A stretch of 57,760 nt of DNA from Tubiluchus corallicola (lineage: Eukaryota; Priapulida; Priapulimorpha; Priapulimorphida; Tubiluchidae). Position 1 is the stretch's first letter. Each line of letters begins with the position of its first letter. The notes below the pieces were generated by a model, which did no database searches, was not told where the DNA came from, and saw only the letters and a program-made list of their open reading frames with translations. The stretch is from contig JAQGDQ010000073.1 of NCBI GenBank assembly GCA_030141605.1, positions 656,501-714,260 of the forward strand, in the 5' to 3' direction. Position numbers and translations under genes: made by a program. Shown piece after piece: positions 10,701-23,016 of the stretch.

Positions 10701-12290
10701 CCCATGGAATGAACGATTGCAAATTATCTGGTTAGCAATAATTTTTATTATGCGATAAATTCTGTTTCCGCTTGCGTGGTGCCATGATCGCTTTCTTTAA
10801 TATATATTTTCACCTGTCAATGATACACACGCAGGCCACACTGGCAATGAAGTTGAGTGATGTTTTGATATTATGGGAGAACTCTTATCATCTTCTAAGC
10901 TATGTTCGTGCCATCGTATTGCCCTTTTTGAGCTCTGATGACACCAGATACTTTATTTATGCAGAAAAACTACTACGTTTCAGTTTTCACAAAAACCCCA
11001 AATAGGGCTATAGAATTTAGTTTCCTTGTGGCATCTGGCATTGACTATTGACCATGTAAGGTCTAATAATCTGACTGTTCCTTATTGAACGTGACTGTAA
11101 CACGCCTAACTGCATGACACTAAATTTGAAAAATTTTGCTTATACCGTTGCTCAAGAATGTTTATCGTACAACTATTATAACGTACGTTATTTATGGAAA
11201 TTTTCAGATGAACTGTTGAAATTCTGAATTAATATGACATTTAAAAAAATTATAAAGCTAAATTATCAAGCCTGCCCACCATGCAATGGGCTTATGAATA
11301 TGTAGGTCACTTATATAAAATTGACACTGTTAACTAATAAAATAATTCCATCATGTACCATGTGACATCTACCATGTTTTCCTATCACAGCTACAGACAC
11401 CTGCAGCTGTCATTGTTATTGTAAAAGGGGATTATGCGAAAATATAGATATATAGATTTCGAAACTGTTCGCGAGGGTGTAATATAGAAATATTTCTTCC
11501 AGATTTTGTAATAAATGCTTGCAGCTAAACGGCATTAATTAGGGGTATTTTGGTGTGTAGCATCATTATCGTCTGGTTTATGAGACGCTTTTTACTTTTT
11601 CGACGCAGCTGCCAAATAGTACTTAATGTGACGTAGTGTGTATGTTTGCTCCATTTCAATTAACTTACACTGTTATGCTGGTGTTACCAAATGTGTTTGG
11701 CCTATATGTAGTTGCCCGGATTGGCTTTATATTACTGCCGACATGATACATCTGAGAGGGTTCTTTTCCTTCATTTAATGTGCGGCCTGTATGGATTTTG
11801 GCACGGTTGGCAAAATTGTTTATCTACTTTCCGTGGTCTTGTCAGGGTCTCATTCCTATCGTTACATGAAGCTCTTTTTTCGAGTGCTTTGGCATTCTGA
11901 CAGCAGCTAACGGGTGTCTGTTTAAGTAAAAACTTTGTGCTTTGCAAATTTACACCAGAACTGTAGATTGTGCTGCTGAACTTTGGCCACAGTGTAAGCG
12001 GCTAAACTTGCCTGAATATACACACTAAATACTGTTTGTGTGTTTGATGTTTAAGTAGAGTACAGGAATATCATTTAAGCGGTGTCAGCACGGTAATTTA
12101 ATTTAATGCCTTCCTCTCACTCTGATTATTTTAATATTATTAATGAACATGCTCCCTATATTTATTTATATGTATAGTTTTCTCAGCTAGACCCGTGCTC
12201 ATGATTGTCTGATGCTCTCCAGTCCATTCTCTGTCCAAAGATCTGAAGGAACAGTTGGAATGCAGACTATCCATCCCCTCTTTTGAAATG
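7779..12290 (+). other. TCF intron 3, first part
   Basis: This is non-coding by eye. It includes a 26-base tandem duplication at 10268-10314. A relatively motif-dense patch at about 8440-8660 contains CAATTAATCC and several palindromic short elements. The open frames here are under 100 codons, overlap each other in different frames and show no domain. I saw no TCF exon. Confidence 0.6.
10268..10314. repeat. 26-bp tandem duplication
   Basis: The unit beginning CATTAACTACTTTTTTAGTA occurs twice with an exact period of 26 bases (starts at 10268 and 10294). The copies are identical over the shared 21 bases, indicating a recent slippage event. Confidence 0.85.
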
Positions 12291-12450
12291 TGTGTTACTT
12301 TGCCACGCACTCACATTTGTTCAAGTATGTATATGTCCTCACGTTCATCCCATGTCCAGGGATATGTGTTGCCTCGCCATGCGTTCACCCCTATCCAGGA
12401 GTGTGTGTAGCCCGCCACGCGCCCACCCCTGGTCGAGGAATGTGTGTTTC
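12291..12450. repeat. Degenerate 39-bp minisatellite
   Basis: Units starting TGTGTTGCC/TGTGTAGCC/TGTGTTTCC begin at 12365, 12404 and 12443, an exact 39-base period. A more diverged pair of units runs back to 12291, giving about four copies. The unit is GC-richer than the flanks, and 39 is a multiple of three. Frames across it therefore show a 13-residue Cys/Pro/His repeat (for example CVASPCVHPYPG, then CVARHAPTPGRG). I treat that as a by-product of the tandem DNA, not as a protein gene. Confidence 0.75.
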
Positions 12451-15400
12451 CCAGCCAGACATCAATGATCAGCATCCACTGCCATAAAGCTATAAACTTT
12501 TTTTAGACTCCAGAATTTGTGTGCCTCATGAACACAAGTATGTACCAGCATATATAAACAAGACTGTCCTGTACCAGGCATGTCTGCTGACAGCCAACTG
12601 TATTCAGCCATCAGAACACATCCACCAAGTTTTAAACGCTGTGGATTTGTTTTTATTTTGGTTTCACTTGGGGCATAATTCAAGAATATATATACAGCCT
12701 AAATCCAAATAAAATTGTAAAAATGGCTCTATTATTACAGTTTTGTTGAATTTCAAAGTTGCGTTCACACGTGTTAGAAAAACTGAGAAAGTCGTGGGCT
12801 GTTTCGATTTTTGCACTGATAGTGGACCTGTGCCCAGTCTGTGTATCCCAAGGCAAAAATTCGACAAGCTTTAATGTTTTGCAGAAAAGTAAATTTTGTT
12901 GTTCACATTGACTTTTATATTCACGATAGATTTGATCCATTACATTTGAGTCACAAGAAGTTATAAAAACAACCCAGATCAAATGAGCTCGATTCCGGTT
13001 CAATATTCCAGTTTATATGCTATGGGATCTCTGTACCCTATGTACTTGTTGCCGCGTCACCAGCAAATCCGCTTTCTCGTCAAATTGCTACCACCGTCTC
13101 TACCATGAAGTTTTTTACCAAAGGCATTTGAGGGCACTGTAAAACGTTAAAATATCGCGTCCTGGAAATACTTGCGAATTTTGTGAGGAAGTTCCTGGCC
13201 CCATGCATACCATGTCTTAGGTGAATATCGTGAATTGTAATAATAAGTTTCGAATTGCTGGTACAAGAAAACGCAGTTGTCTTGCAAAAAAATTGATCCT
13301 TGAAAATATCTGGGGTTACACACGATGGTACGGTAATAATTCTCATAGTTCTGTGCAGATTCATCGTCAACAGCTGCAGAGCAAAGCAGTGTGTTGTTCG
13401 CTCGGTCTTCCAGATTCCTTCATACTAAATATAATGTTGCCATAACATGAATAACTGCAAAAGTACGTGCAACATTTGGCGGAGAAATAAAGAACGGCAG
13501 ATGTCCTAGTTTGTTTGTTTGGTTATTTTTGTAGACAGCCATTTTTGAGCTCAGAAAATCATGTGATTGGATGGCCCATGTCTGTTATAGTTTTGAAGGT
13601 ACAAGACTATTGTTAAATGTTTTTGTTAAGCGGCTCCTTAAAAGTATCTTTTTGTTTAACGTTTTCCTTCTGATGAAATTTCTTTAACCCAGTTACATAC
13701 GTTTGCAATTTCCTTTCTTGAACTTCAGAGTACTGAATGTGGCATAAAGAAAATTGGAAACAATTGGAAATCTCATGCAGAAACCATAACAGCCTTGCGT
13801 CTTAATACGGGTGCTGTCTCGTACGCCAGGAAACATTGCCACTACCACAATCACCAATACCACCACCACAGTGCCACCACTTTTTGATGCAACTAGTTAC
13901 TGATATCCTGCATCATTATCTAAAACTAATCCCTACCCTTTGAAATATTTTACATTAGTAATATGCCGTGACACGGTACCAATTTTACTGATCCCAATTT
14001 ACTTACAAAGAATCTTTAAAATTCCCAGTGAGAAAGTATCTTTCCGTGATTACGTAGACCTGAATTCTGCGACTTTTGAAGCTTACTACATTACTATACT
14101 ACGCTATGAAACCATGCCAGTTCTACTAATCCTGATTCCCTGATTCAACTAATACAGAGTGCATGCCTCTCTCTCTCTTCCACAGCTGCTTGCCAGACTT
14201 TCTCACTGCTGGCTGTATATTTTGATGGATTTCTACCAATGTTTGCCTGGCCCAAACACACATACTGGTGCTACTAGGACGTGGGGCAAGTAATAACACG
14301 AGGGGCGTTTCCAGGCACGTAATCAGGCATGCTCATTTAGAAGCCCAACACGTGCATAGGCTTGATGGATCGGTTCATCAGGCATCAATGTGTCAGCACC
14401 TTGCACATTGACATGCCCCCAGAGGAATAGCAATAACATTAACCTAACATGATAGTATTATGGAAGCGTCGAGTTGAGTTTATTACCCAAATACAAGAGA
14501 GCCGTTTTTGCTCGATTTGTTACGTCTGTTGTTTCGAATTGCCTCTTGCAAAATTAAGAGCTTTTGGGTTTGTGGTAAAATTGTAGGTGTGGCAATAAAT
14601 ACATCAGCTTAAATTAAAATGATTTATGATACACTAACCGTCTAGCAGTTTTTCCATACGCAAATTGAAGTGTGTCTAGGATGTCATTCAGAGGGTAGAT
14701 GCTTTTTGGTGGGTCGTGCCGTAACAGTTACCCATATTAAGCGGATAAAATTTGCGTTTGCTATAAGTGGTTGTAATCTGATTTTTCAAATGGAATTTTA
14801 ATAATAAAACGTTCTTTAAACATTTTCATCTAATATTATTTGGAGAATTAGCTTAAGTCAATTTTTCAGTATATGAACTTGCTATTGACTGTTCTACTAT
14901 AGTAAATGTGTCACCTGATTATGCCCGTGATTACCCGAATAAAGGCATGTAGGTTTCTTGTTAGGACTTAAAAAATTTCAAATAAATTTATTTGCGAAAA
15001 TTCTTATCGTCCTGTGACTTGTTATGCGATTATTCTTGCAACTGTTGGGGATACGTTACTAACCTACTTGTCCTTATATAACATAGTAGAAATGAAAATG
15101 ATCAGTGTGAGTCCATGTTTACTTTCAAGTTATTCATGATGTAAGCCATGCTTATGTGTTGGCCCTTGTTTGGATACATCGAATGGGTTCTTTTGTTGTT
15201 TCTTATGTTTGTTTTACATCCAGGATGATTGCTTCTTGGAACTGTTATAAAAATCTGCTTGTTTATTGTTTGGGCGTGTTTTTATACGAACAGAGTAGTG
15301 TTTAACAGCAGAGAGAAAGCATACATCCTTGCGTTCCAGACATGTCCCCAGTGTCAGAGATTTGGAAGGTTGGCATTTACGGCCTTTCGTCCAAGTAAGG

Positions 15401-16383
15401 ATTTAGCTCAGCTGGTATTCATGACCATCATTGTCATCACTTGGCTTCCATTAGTAATCAGTACATGCAAATATACCACTCTGGTGATGTCAAGACATGG
15501 TCTTACCTAACGCTATGTACAGCCCATTCCACCTAAAATAGCTGCGGGCACGTTTACAACCGCTGCTGTTGCTCGTTGCTCCGGGATCAAGGCTGGCTTT
15601 TGCAACTTAATCCTTTCTGTAGCAACCAACTGACTGGTCTGTTTTGTTTCCACATTAGTCTAATCCATTCTTAAATAAGCCAGAACATTGGAGTGTCAGT
15701 CAGCGCTGAAAAAGTCTGTAGCGAGGAGAGTTTAATGAAGAAGCCATGCTTGGCTTGATGGTGTAAAAACTTTCTGCGTTTCCGTAACAGTGGCAGCGAG
15801 TGTGGATGTTAACGTGTTTAGAAGAAAGTACTTGTTTTTTTCTGGAAATAAGAGATTCCATTGTGAATTTTGTGGGTCAAGAGGGTCTTTTTGGCTGCAT
15901 ATAGATGCGGTTTTGTTGTTGTATTGTCTTACAGCATTGTAGTGGTTGTATAAACAATAGCATTTTTCTATTTTTTATGCGAAAGGTGATCGCTGAAGTG
16001 CATTATAAATAGTTTAGAAATTTGCGGGTTACGTTTAGATAAATGCATGCAGAGTTTATGAACTGTGAAGTTAGTATGATGACGCCAGACGTTTTGTCCA
16101 CTGATTTATTCTTCTAGGTTCCGGTTCGAAAGTTCCCAAGCTATTAAACTTGTGATTTTTTGCTTTTTTGGGTTACATTTTGAAGAAATTTAACGTAGGC
16201 GACACAACGCGTCTTAATTTCTTAAAGGTTAAGTTTTTTCTGTTCATTCTTGCTTTCTATATTGAGATAGCTATATAGCATTCAGACGACATTAAAAATG
16301 TCAGTGCAAATTGATTATCAAAAAGTCTTTCTCAGATGTAACTTTGCATAAGCATGGGGATATTAAGTATGTATGTGCAATGG
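12451..16383 (+). other. TCF intron 3, second part
   Basis: This is AT-rich non-coding sequence. It contains a short CCA/CAC trinucleotide-like run at 13834-13880 and no recognisable gene. Several short overlapping open frames between 12460 and 13450 lie on both strands and look like chance frames. A 93-codon frame at 15229-15510 has a hydrophobic start but no known domain. Confidence 0.55.
13834..13880. repeat. CCA/CAC trinucleotide-rich run
   Basis: About 47 bases are made mostly of CAC, CCA and ACC triplets with interruptions (for example TACCACCACCACAGTGCCAC). It is a degenerate trinucleotide microsatellite. Confidence 0.6.
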
Positions 16384-16503
16384 CACACACACACGCACGC
16401 ACACACACACACACACGCACGCGCGCACACACACACACGCACACACACGCACACACGCACGCGCACGCACGCACGCGCACACACACACACACACACACAC
16501 ACA
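16384..16503. repeat. (CA)n microsatellite with interspersed CG
   Basis: About 120 bases of alternating purine-pyrimidine CA/CG dinucleotides, for example CACACGCACGCGCGCACACA. The open frames called in it are low-complexity Cys-Val or His-Thr artefacts. The alternating pattern with CG steps is the classic Z-DNA-forming type. Confidence 0.95.
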
Positions 16504-19500
16504 TGCATGCCCATCTGTGTTCTTAACGTGATTTACATTAAAAAAAAGAATCTCGCCGCAGTCTTCCAACAGCTGTTATTTCTTGCTTCCCGAAAGGCTT
16601 CGAGTAGTGAGGATGTGGACGCTCGTGTCGTTGTTTGAGTGACAGAAATGATTTAGAAGTAACACGGAGCAACATCAGAGCTCTGATTTCTTGTCTATTG
16701 CAGTTGGTCCGGAAATTAGTGTACTAATGACGCTGTGCGTCTTTGGCTGCCAGAATGATTGTAATCAAGTAAAACCAACATTAACAGTGTACTAAATAAT
16801 TGATTTTATCGTCAGTTATGCCAGGTAGATATATAGAAAACATATTCAGAATCACGTAGCACGTGACTTACCATATTTAACTTTAAGAATTCTAGTAGCA
16901 AGCTATACATCCTTAGATTATTCTTTGCCTGTCAGAATGATCATAATAAAACATAAAACAGTTATTACAGTGTATTAAATTTTTGCTGTTATCATCACTT
17001 ATGTCATATAGATGATTAGGAAACATCATAGTGCTACGACTACACCTTATGGTTCTAGTAGTGAGGATATGCAACTCTAAATCAGTCCTTTCCTGCCAGA
17101 AATCATCCCAATCGAGCAATATTGGAAAAATAAAGAACGAAATGAATGCTTTTATTAACAGTTTGTAGGTACTATTTTTGAAAACTCAACTTTCCTTTTC
17201 CTGTGGCATGTTATAGCTCTCATGTTTTTGGGTTGCTGTAACTTTGCGGTCACTTTCCCTTTAAGATGTTTTGAAATGGATCTCATTTCCTTATTCCTGG
17301 TATATGGTCATTAGTCCATGGCTAAACTTGTTTTAACGTATGATGTCAGGAATAAGGATTACCGCGTAGAGTTGTGTGAGTAAATATTACAGTTTACCCA
17401 ACATTTCTGTCTGACGCCAGACTGGATAAAATCCAATTGATAAGACTTGCCACAGTGACACCTTTTACCTGATTTCGTCTTTGAATCATTGGAACTTTTG
17501 TATAACCCGCTATTGGATGTTTCGCTGTGAACTGAACGCAGGTCTGTGAGTTTGGCTAGGATTCGGGGTGAAGCCGTATTATTTTCATACGGAGAGGATT
17601 TTTTACGGGACTGAACGTCCCTAACCTTTAGTGTTACAAAGGCGGTTTCTGGAGTTCGAACTCTCGTGTAAGTGGTAGAGCTATCTGATGTTGGGGAGAC
17701 TTATGGAGAAACACTTTTACCAGTTTAGACGCACCGACCAGATCCTCCTTTTAAGAACAATAGTCATAGTGGTCACAGAAAAGAATAGATATTTAACCAT
17801 ACGATTTAACCCTATCCAATATGCGGGGCGAATCTACGTACGTTACAGTGAAACTGTGTAATTCAGACCATTAAACTATGTTTAAATAAATAACCTTATC
17901 TTACATTGTTGATTAAATTCGTCGCAATAGTAACTTCACGGCGCTGAAACCTAATAATGCAATTTAGCCCAAGCCATCACCTTCGCAAATTTTGCAAATC
18001 CATTTTACTGTCGAATAAAACTCCATTCATAGACATAAACGCCGCCTATAAAGCGTCACTAGGCGATAGAGATGTTGTTATTATTAATGGCTGCAAAGCG
18101 CTAAGTTATTATTGTCTAGTATGTTACTCTCCCGACTTTAAATTTTTTGCGAGCCATGAAAATAATCGCGAATCTGGCGAGATAATTTCATGCGCAAAAA
18201 AGCATGCGAAATGTGCAAAAATGCGAAAAGTTTTCTGAAATAATCATCATAATTTATAATTGTTTCAGCTGTACACTTGTAAACGTGTAATGTATTGCCG
18301 GGGTATTGTTTTAGTCCAGGGCGACGATGGCACAGATAGTAACATATGTTACCCTTTACATGAATAAATTATACAGCTTCATAGCCATGACACATGGTTA
18401 TAGATTTCTTGCTGCGACAGGTAGATAGACTAGCGCACCAGGTTTGGCTTTGCACATCAAAATATATTATAATTATGAGGTTTTAAGTTGAAGTAACGTC
18501 TGACATGAATAAATGAATAAATTCATGAGTTCTACGTAAACATCTGCGTTGCAGCCAGGTGAATAATGGTAAAAATGATATAACGACAAGACTTTAGTTG
18601 GTCATTTATAAATATTGCTATAGTTAACTCTACATTTATGTGGAGAACCAAGATAAAGCACAGTAAATGTAGGAAAAACTCATATGATGATGATAAATCT
18701 TTTATTGAAAAGAAATACATATTTACAGCGGTGCCTCTATTTGCAGGCGTGCAGTTTAACTTGATTAATAACTGTTAGCTCAATTAAATAACGTGATAAT
18801 TTTTTAACAACATTCTATCCGGCTTTATCAGTTGGTTAGCAAAAAAACACATTGTCTAGCATTCACTTCTCCTTTGCGACTACTTTATTTAATTTTAAAC
18901 ATGTTCATAATATAAGGTAATATAACATTTAACCCGTATTACAATGCTAAAAAATTATTTATCCACTTATGTTTTGGCACATGAACTTTCCAATTTTATA
19001 AAAATATGTAAACACAATTTTATAAATTTTTTGTATACATATATTACTCAGTTCTCATATTTTATATGTAGCAATTATATAAATAAAAACCTTAGCAAAA
19101 TTATAGTGCCTATATACATTAGGTTATTTAACTACAAGTATGTATAGTAAATCGGTCTCGTATTACAGCAGTAAAAGCTTTAATCATGCTTCTGTCATTT
19201 TTACTATTATATTTATCAAACTTCTTCCTCCTAGTTAATCCATTAAGAACTCCTAAATGATTGCTATGTTAATTAATTACTTTACCAAGAAAAAATAATC
19301 TTGAATCCTGCATCTTAAAAAAGTTTTTCCGTTTCAAGTGATATCAACTCCACAAGAGTACACAATTTCTTTATCTGCACAGGTTATTTTCCTTTGAACA
19401 CAGATCTATAAAGTTGTATTGATCTATGCTTGGGTATATACATGAGCATATTCATGTCTGTAATAATGTCTGCGTACCTCAGCTTGTAAATGATTTACTA

Positions 19501-19558
19501 AAATGTTATTGAATTAAATTATGCTGCCCCATGTTCTCCTAGCTGCTTTGTTTCTGCA

Positions 19559-19594
<36 letters not shown>

Positions 19595-22362
19595 CTCTCC
19601 TTTTTATATCATATATTCTCCCTTCTGCCTTCTCTTTTTTTTATTTGTATTTTTCTATATCGTCCAAATCACAGACTCCAGTTAGCGGCTTGTTTTTGAA
19701 CAGCTTTTCTAAATGATTGTATGGGCTTCCCCTTGTCCTCCACACTGTGTGTACTGCGTCTTTTATGCCACTCATCGAACCCTAATTATGATACGTGAAT
19801 CCTAGAGTAGCATTGGTCGGCTCTCTGCTGCATGTCATTCTGTTTGCTTTGGCTTGTTGTGCTTTGTTCTGATCAATGATGGATCATTCGTAGTAAAATA
19901 TAGAAGGAAGAAAATTTGAGTTGAACATTTTTCCTATCAGACATGGGACTGTCTGACAGGAAGCCTGGTGATGTACTGTATGGCACTGTAATATTTTTAT
20001 TTTTGTCATGGCATACTCACACGGATATGGTTTACAAACGGTGTAGTTAAACTAGTTTAAATAACTTAGAATGTACGTCAAATGACCTGAGTGACTTTTT
20101 CTTTCAAGCACAATATAAAAAAGATTGGCTTTCTCGTTATCTGAGAATGCAAACCTAAATTTTGTTTGCGGAATTTTAAAGGACCGATTATTGCTATCAG
20201 TTCTAGCATTAATGTATTTTGTTACACGTGCATACCATGACTATATTTTACTATCAGTTTCCTGTACCGATTAAAGCCATACTACACTACTAACATATAG
20301 CTTACTCTTAAAGTGTGTGATAGTAATCTGGTCCAAAGAGTTATGAACTTATCGGATCAACCAAAGTAAACATTGGTAGCAAAATGCGGAAATGCTAGCT
20401 GCTACGCATGTACGTATCAATATAATATAGACTTTTCCCCTGTTGTTTTGTTAAACCAAAAACTTGTATAAAGCTGATTTCGTTTTTGTAAATATTTGTG
20501 GATTAAATTGTCTTTAACCGTGAAGAAGGGTCATCTTTACAATAATTTGCAAAACATAACGTGATACGCCTCACAAAAACTGGACAGTAGCTTCTTCGCA
20601 CCAGGCTCCAGAAAAAGCCAATGATTTACATCAGAGTATCTGTGGCGGATAAGCAAAAGGAATGCAGCGCACAAAGAGGATGCAGGGCATTGGTAACCCA
20701 AGGAAGTTCCATTCTGTTAACTTTCAACTAGTCTTTACAGTTACAATATGCATCCGTTGCATTATTGTCACCCCGCCAAGCAAAGGGTTTCTTTCTTATC
20801 TAGCTGCTGCTTTTCTGACCTGAATAAAAGTCGCTTGGAGGAGCCCCTAGATTTTTAGCTCTGTATGCCTTACTGTAACAAAGTGAGGCGGGTAGCCTAA
20901 ATGCCAAGATTTTTACTTCAGCGATTAAAGCAAAGCAGATAAAACACCATGAATAATCAAGAAAAGCTGAATCATGCCTTGTTTCAAAAACTGTTGACAC
21001 AACACTTACTTAATTGGCTACCCGAGTGTTCACTTGACTGACGAGAATTGAATCTGGTTTCCAAAACGGTCCAACCGAATGACGATTTAGCTTATAGTGT
21101 TTAGTTCCCATCTGGGCTTCCTACCTTCCCCTACACTTCCACTTTATGGCTTGGCTTGTAATAGTGCACAGTGCCCACTCTAGGAACAACCAGCTCCAGC
21201 AAGTTTAGATTCCCCTGCTCCGTTATACCAAGCAATTTGGCTTCCAGTTGTGGCTTGGCCTCTAAATACTGCCTCTTTCTAGCAATGATTTGGCTTCAAG
21301 GTTAAACTAACTATTATTCTAATCGTACGCAACATCCGTCAACTATACTCTCTATGGTTATTCACGATATTACAGGTGCAGCTATTCTGCCAGCTCGGAT
21401 CAATGCTTGCAATATGTTCAGCAGCGCTAATTGATTAGCATTAAGACGTTATCAGGACCGATAAAGAGGCTAAGTGCGCAATCATTACGCCGCACAATCC
21501 CCACAGTTGAAGTAGAGACTGCTGTTAGACGCTTAAGCAATGAGAAAAGAGGATAACCGGGAGTCTCTTCTTCTCGGGATTAGAAGATGCTAAGTTCCGA
21601 AAATTAGCACCGCTAGTAATTGCTTGTCTTTGCTTATTAGCCTAATATTGGAAAAGCTGAAATGACGACTACTTTTGATGCGGTGTTGATGACTTTTAAA
21701 GAACAAATTCCAAAATTAATGTGTTTCACATTGATGCACAGGTACAACGGCTAATGGGGTATTTACGTTCATGGAATCCAGCCTGACATGCTGCACAAAG
21801 AATTTCAGAAAACTCAGCGCTAAGTTTTCCAAAGTTTATATGTTATCAGCTGAACGTAATAATATTGACTTCAGCACATATGCACTTATAAACAGCTAAG
21901 CAACAATACACAATGTACTGACAAAAAGTGGCGCTTTTGTCAAATTAACCAAACCATGCGACAAATGTCAATTTTAACAGATACAATTATAGCAAGCAAA
22001 GTATTTGGTAACATATATCACTGTCAATTCCTCTACCTTTGTTTGACCACTGACAGTATTGGTTATTAAAATAACATTAGGAGAAGATTGGCGGAGGAAA
22101 ATTAAGGGCCACCTCTCTAATGCTAACGCTAGTGTTGGCCTTGTGCACACCAGACTTGCTACAGCATAGCCATTATAAGCTAGTTTGTATGATAATTGGA
22201 TGCTTTTAGGTAGAATTTTCTAGCTAGAGGATTATTTCATATTGCTAGGGACGGCATGTTTACCATTGACGCGATAGTGGGTTGTCAAGACAGAGAAATA
22301 TTTTGCTCCTGAACATCTACTGTCATAAATTCTATCACACTATAACAATATTTTATAGCGTG
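16504..22362 (+). other. TCF intron 3, third part
   Basis: This is AT-rich non-coding sequence with a (CT)n tract at 19562-19591. The interval 18130-18235 has a recurring GCGAA/GCAAA pattern (see findings). A short tRNA-like patch near 17645-17690 was examined and rejected. No gene was recognised. Confidence 0.5.
19562..19591. repeat. (CT)n microsatellite
   Basis: An uninterrupted run of about 15 TC dinucleotides, followed by more pyrimidine-rich DNA to about 19650. Confidence 0.95.
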
Positions 22363-22387
22363 ATATATATATATATATATATATATA
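22363..22387. repeat. (TA)n microsatellite beside a short inverted repeat
   Basis: About 12 AT dinucleotides directly follow a short inverted repeat (ATCACACTATA at 22334 paired with TATAGCGTGAT at 22354-22364, one mismatch). The whole is an AT-rich cruciform-prone site. Confidence 0.85.
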
Positions 22388-22993
22388 TGTGTAATATTTT
22401 ATAATGTTTTATATTTTATACGTTACAGCGGACAGCGACACCTTGATTTAAACTTTTAATTAATATGCCTAACTAGAGTATAGTTTTGCTCGGTTTAAAT
22501 ATAAAAACGCTGACCCTCAAATATTCTATTCTACGTCTTGACGAAGTTAAGAGCGCCATCCAAAAGTAAACACAGACAAAATGTTCGCAAACGCGTGTTT
22601 TTCATATCGGTTTTGTTTTATTGATTTTTTTTATTGTAATTATTCTCACAATTAACCCAGAGACAAGGTTGTATAACACAAATATTACAGTATCATTATA
22701 ATTACTGGTATGCGCGCGCATCAAAGTACATAACAAGGCGTGAATTGTTTATTATGGGTTGCATGTTTTAAGCACAGTTATACGCTAAAAATCCTGTATA
22801 TTTCTGCCAAACATTTAAGTACCTCAGCTCGGCTGTTTGTGTTATTATAACACCACAAATAATTTTACTAATCAGTTCTTTGTCATTTGGTAAAGAACAG
22901 CATCTAATCTCATGTGCTGTTCAAAGTTGAGGCACTTTTTGCATTTTATCATAGCATAGCGTCGGCTTTTCATTCACCTATGGGGGACGGGCA

Positions 22994-23016
22994 TTATCAT
23001 CATCATCATCATCATC
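22994..23016. repeat. (CAT)n microsatellite
   Basis: About seven ATC/CAT triplets in a row. It encodes a poly-His run in one short frame, which is an artefact of the repeat. Confidence 0.9.

Noticed and set aside
15229-15510. 93-codon frame with hydrophobic segments resembling a membrane protein
   Set aside because: There is no recognised family, splice sites or start context. AT-rich DNA often yields hydrophobic chance frames.
16301-16569. Cys-Val and His-Thr rich open frames on both strands
   Set aside because: They are translations of the (CA)n/(CG) microsatellite in different frames.
17640-17695. Possible tRNA: GAGTTCGAACTC and AGTGGTAGAGC
   Set aside because: The T-arm-like piece precedes the D-arm-like piece on the plus strand, so no cloverleaf can be built. 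The B box also fails at its last base.
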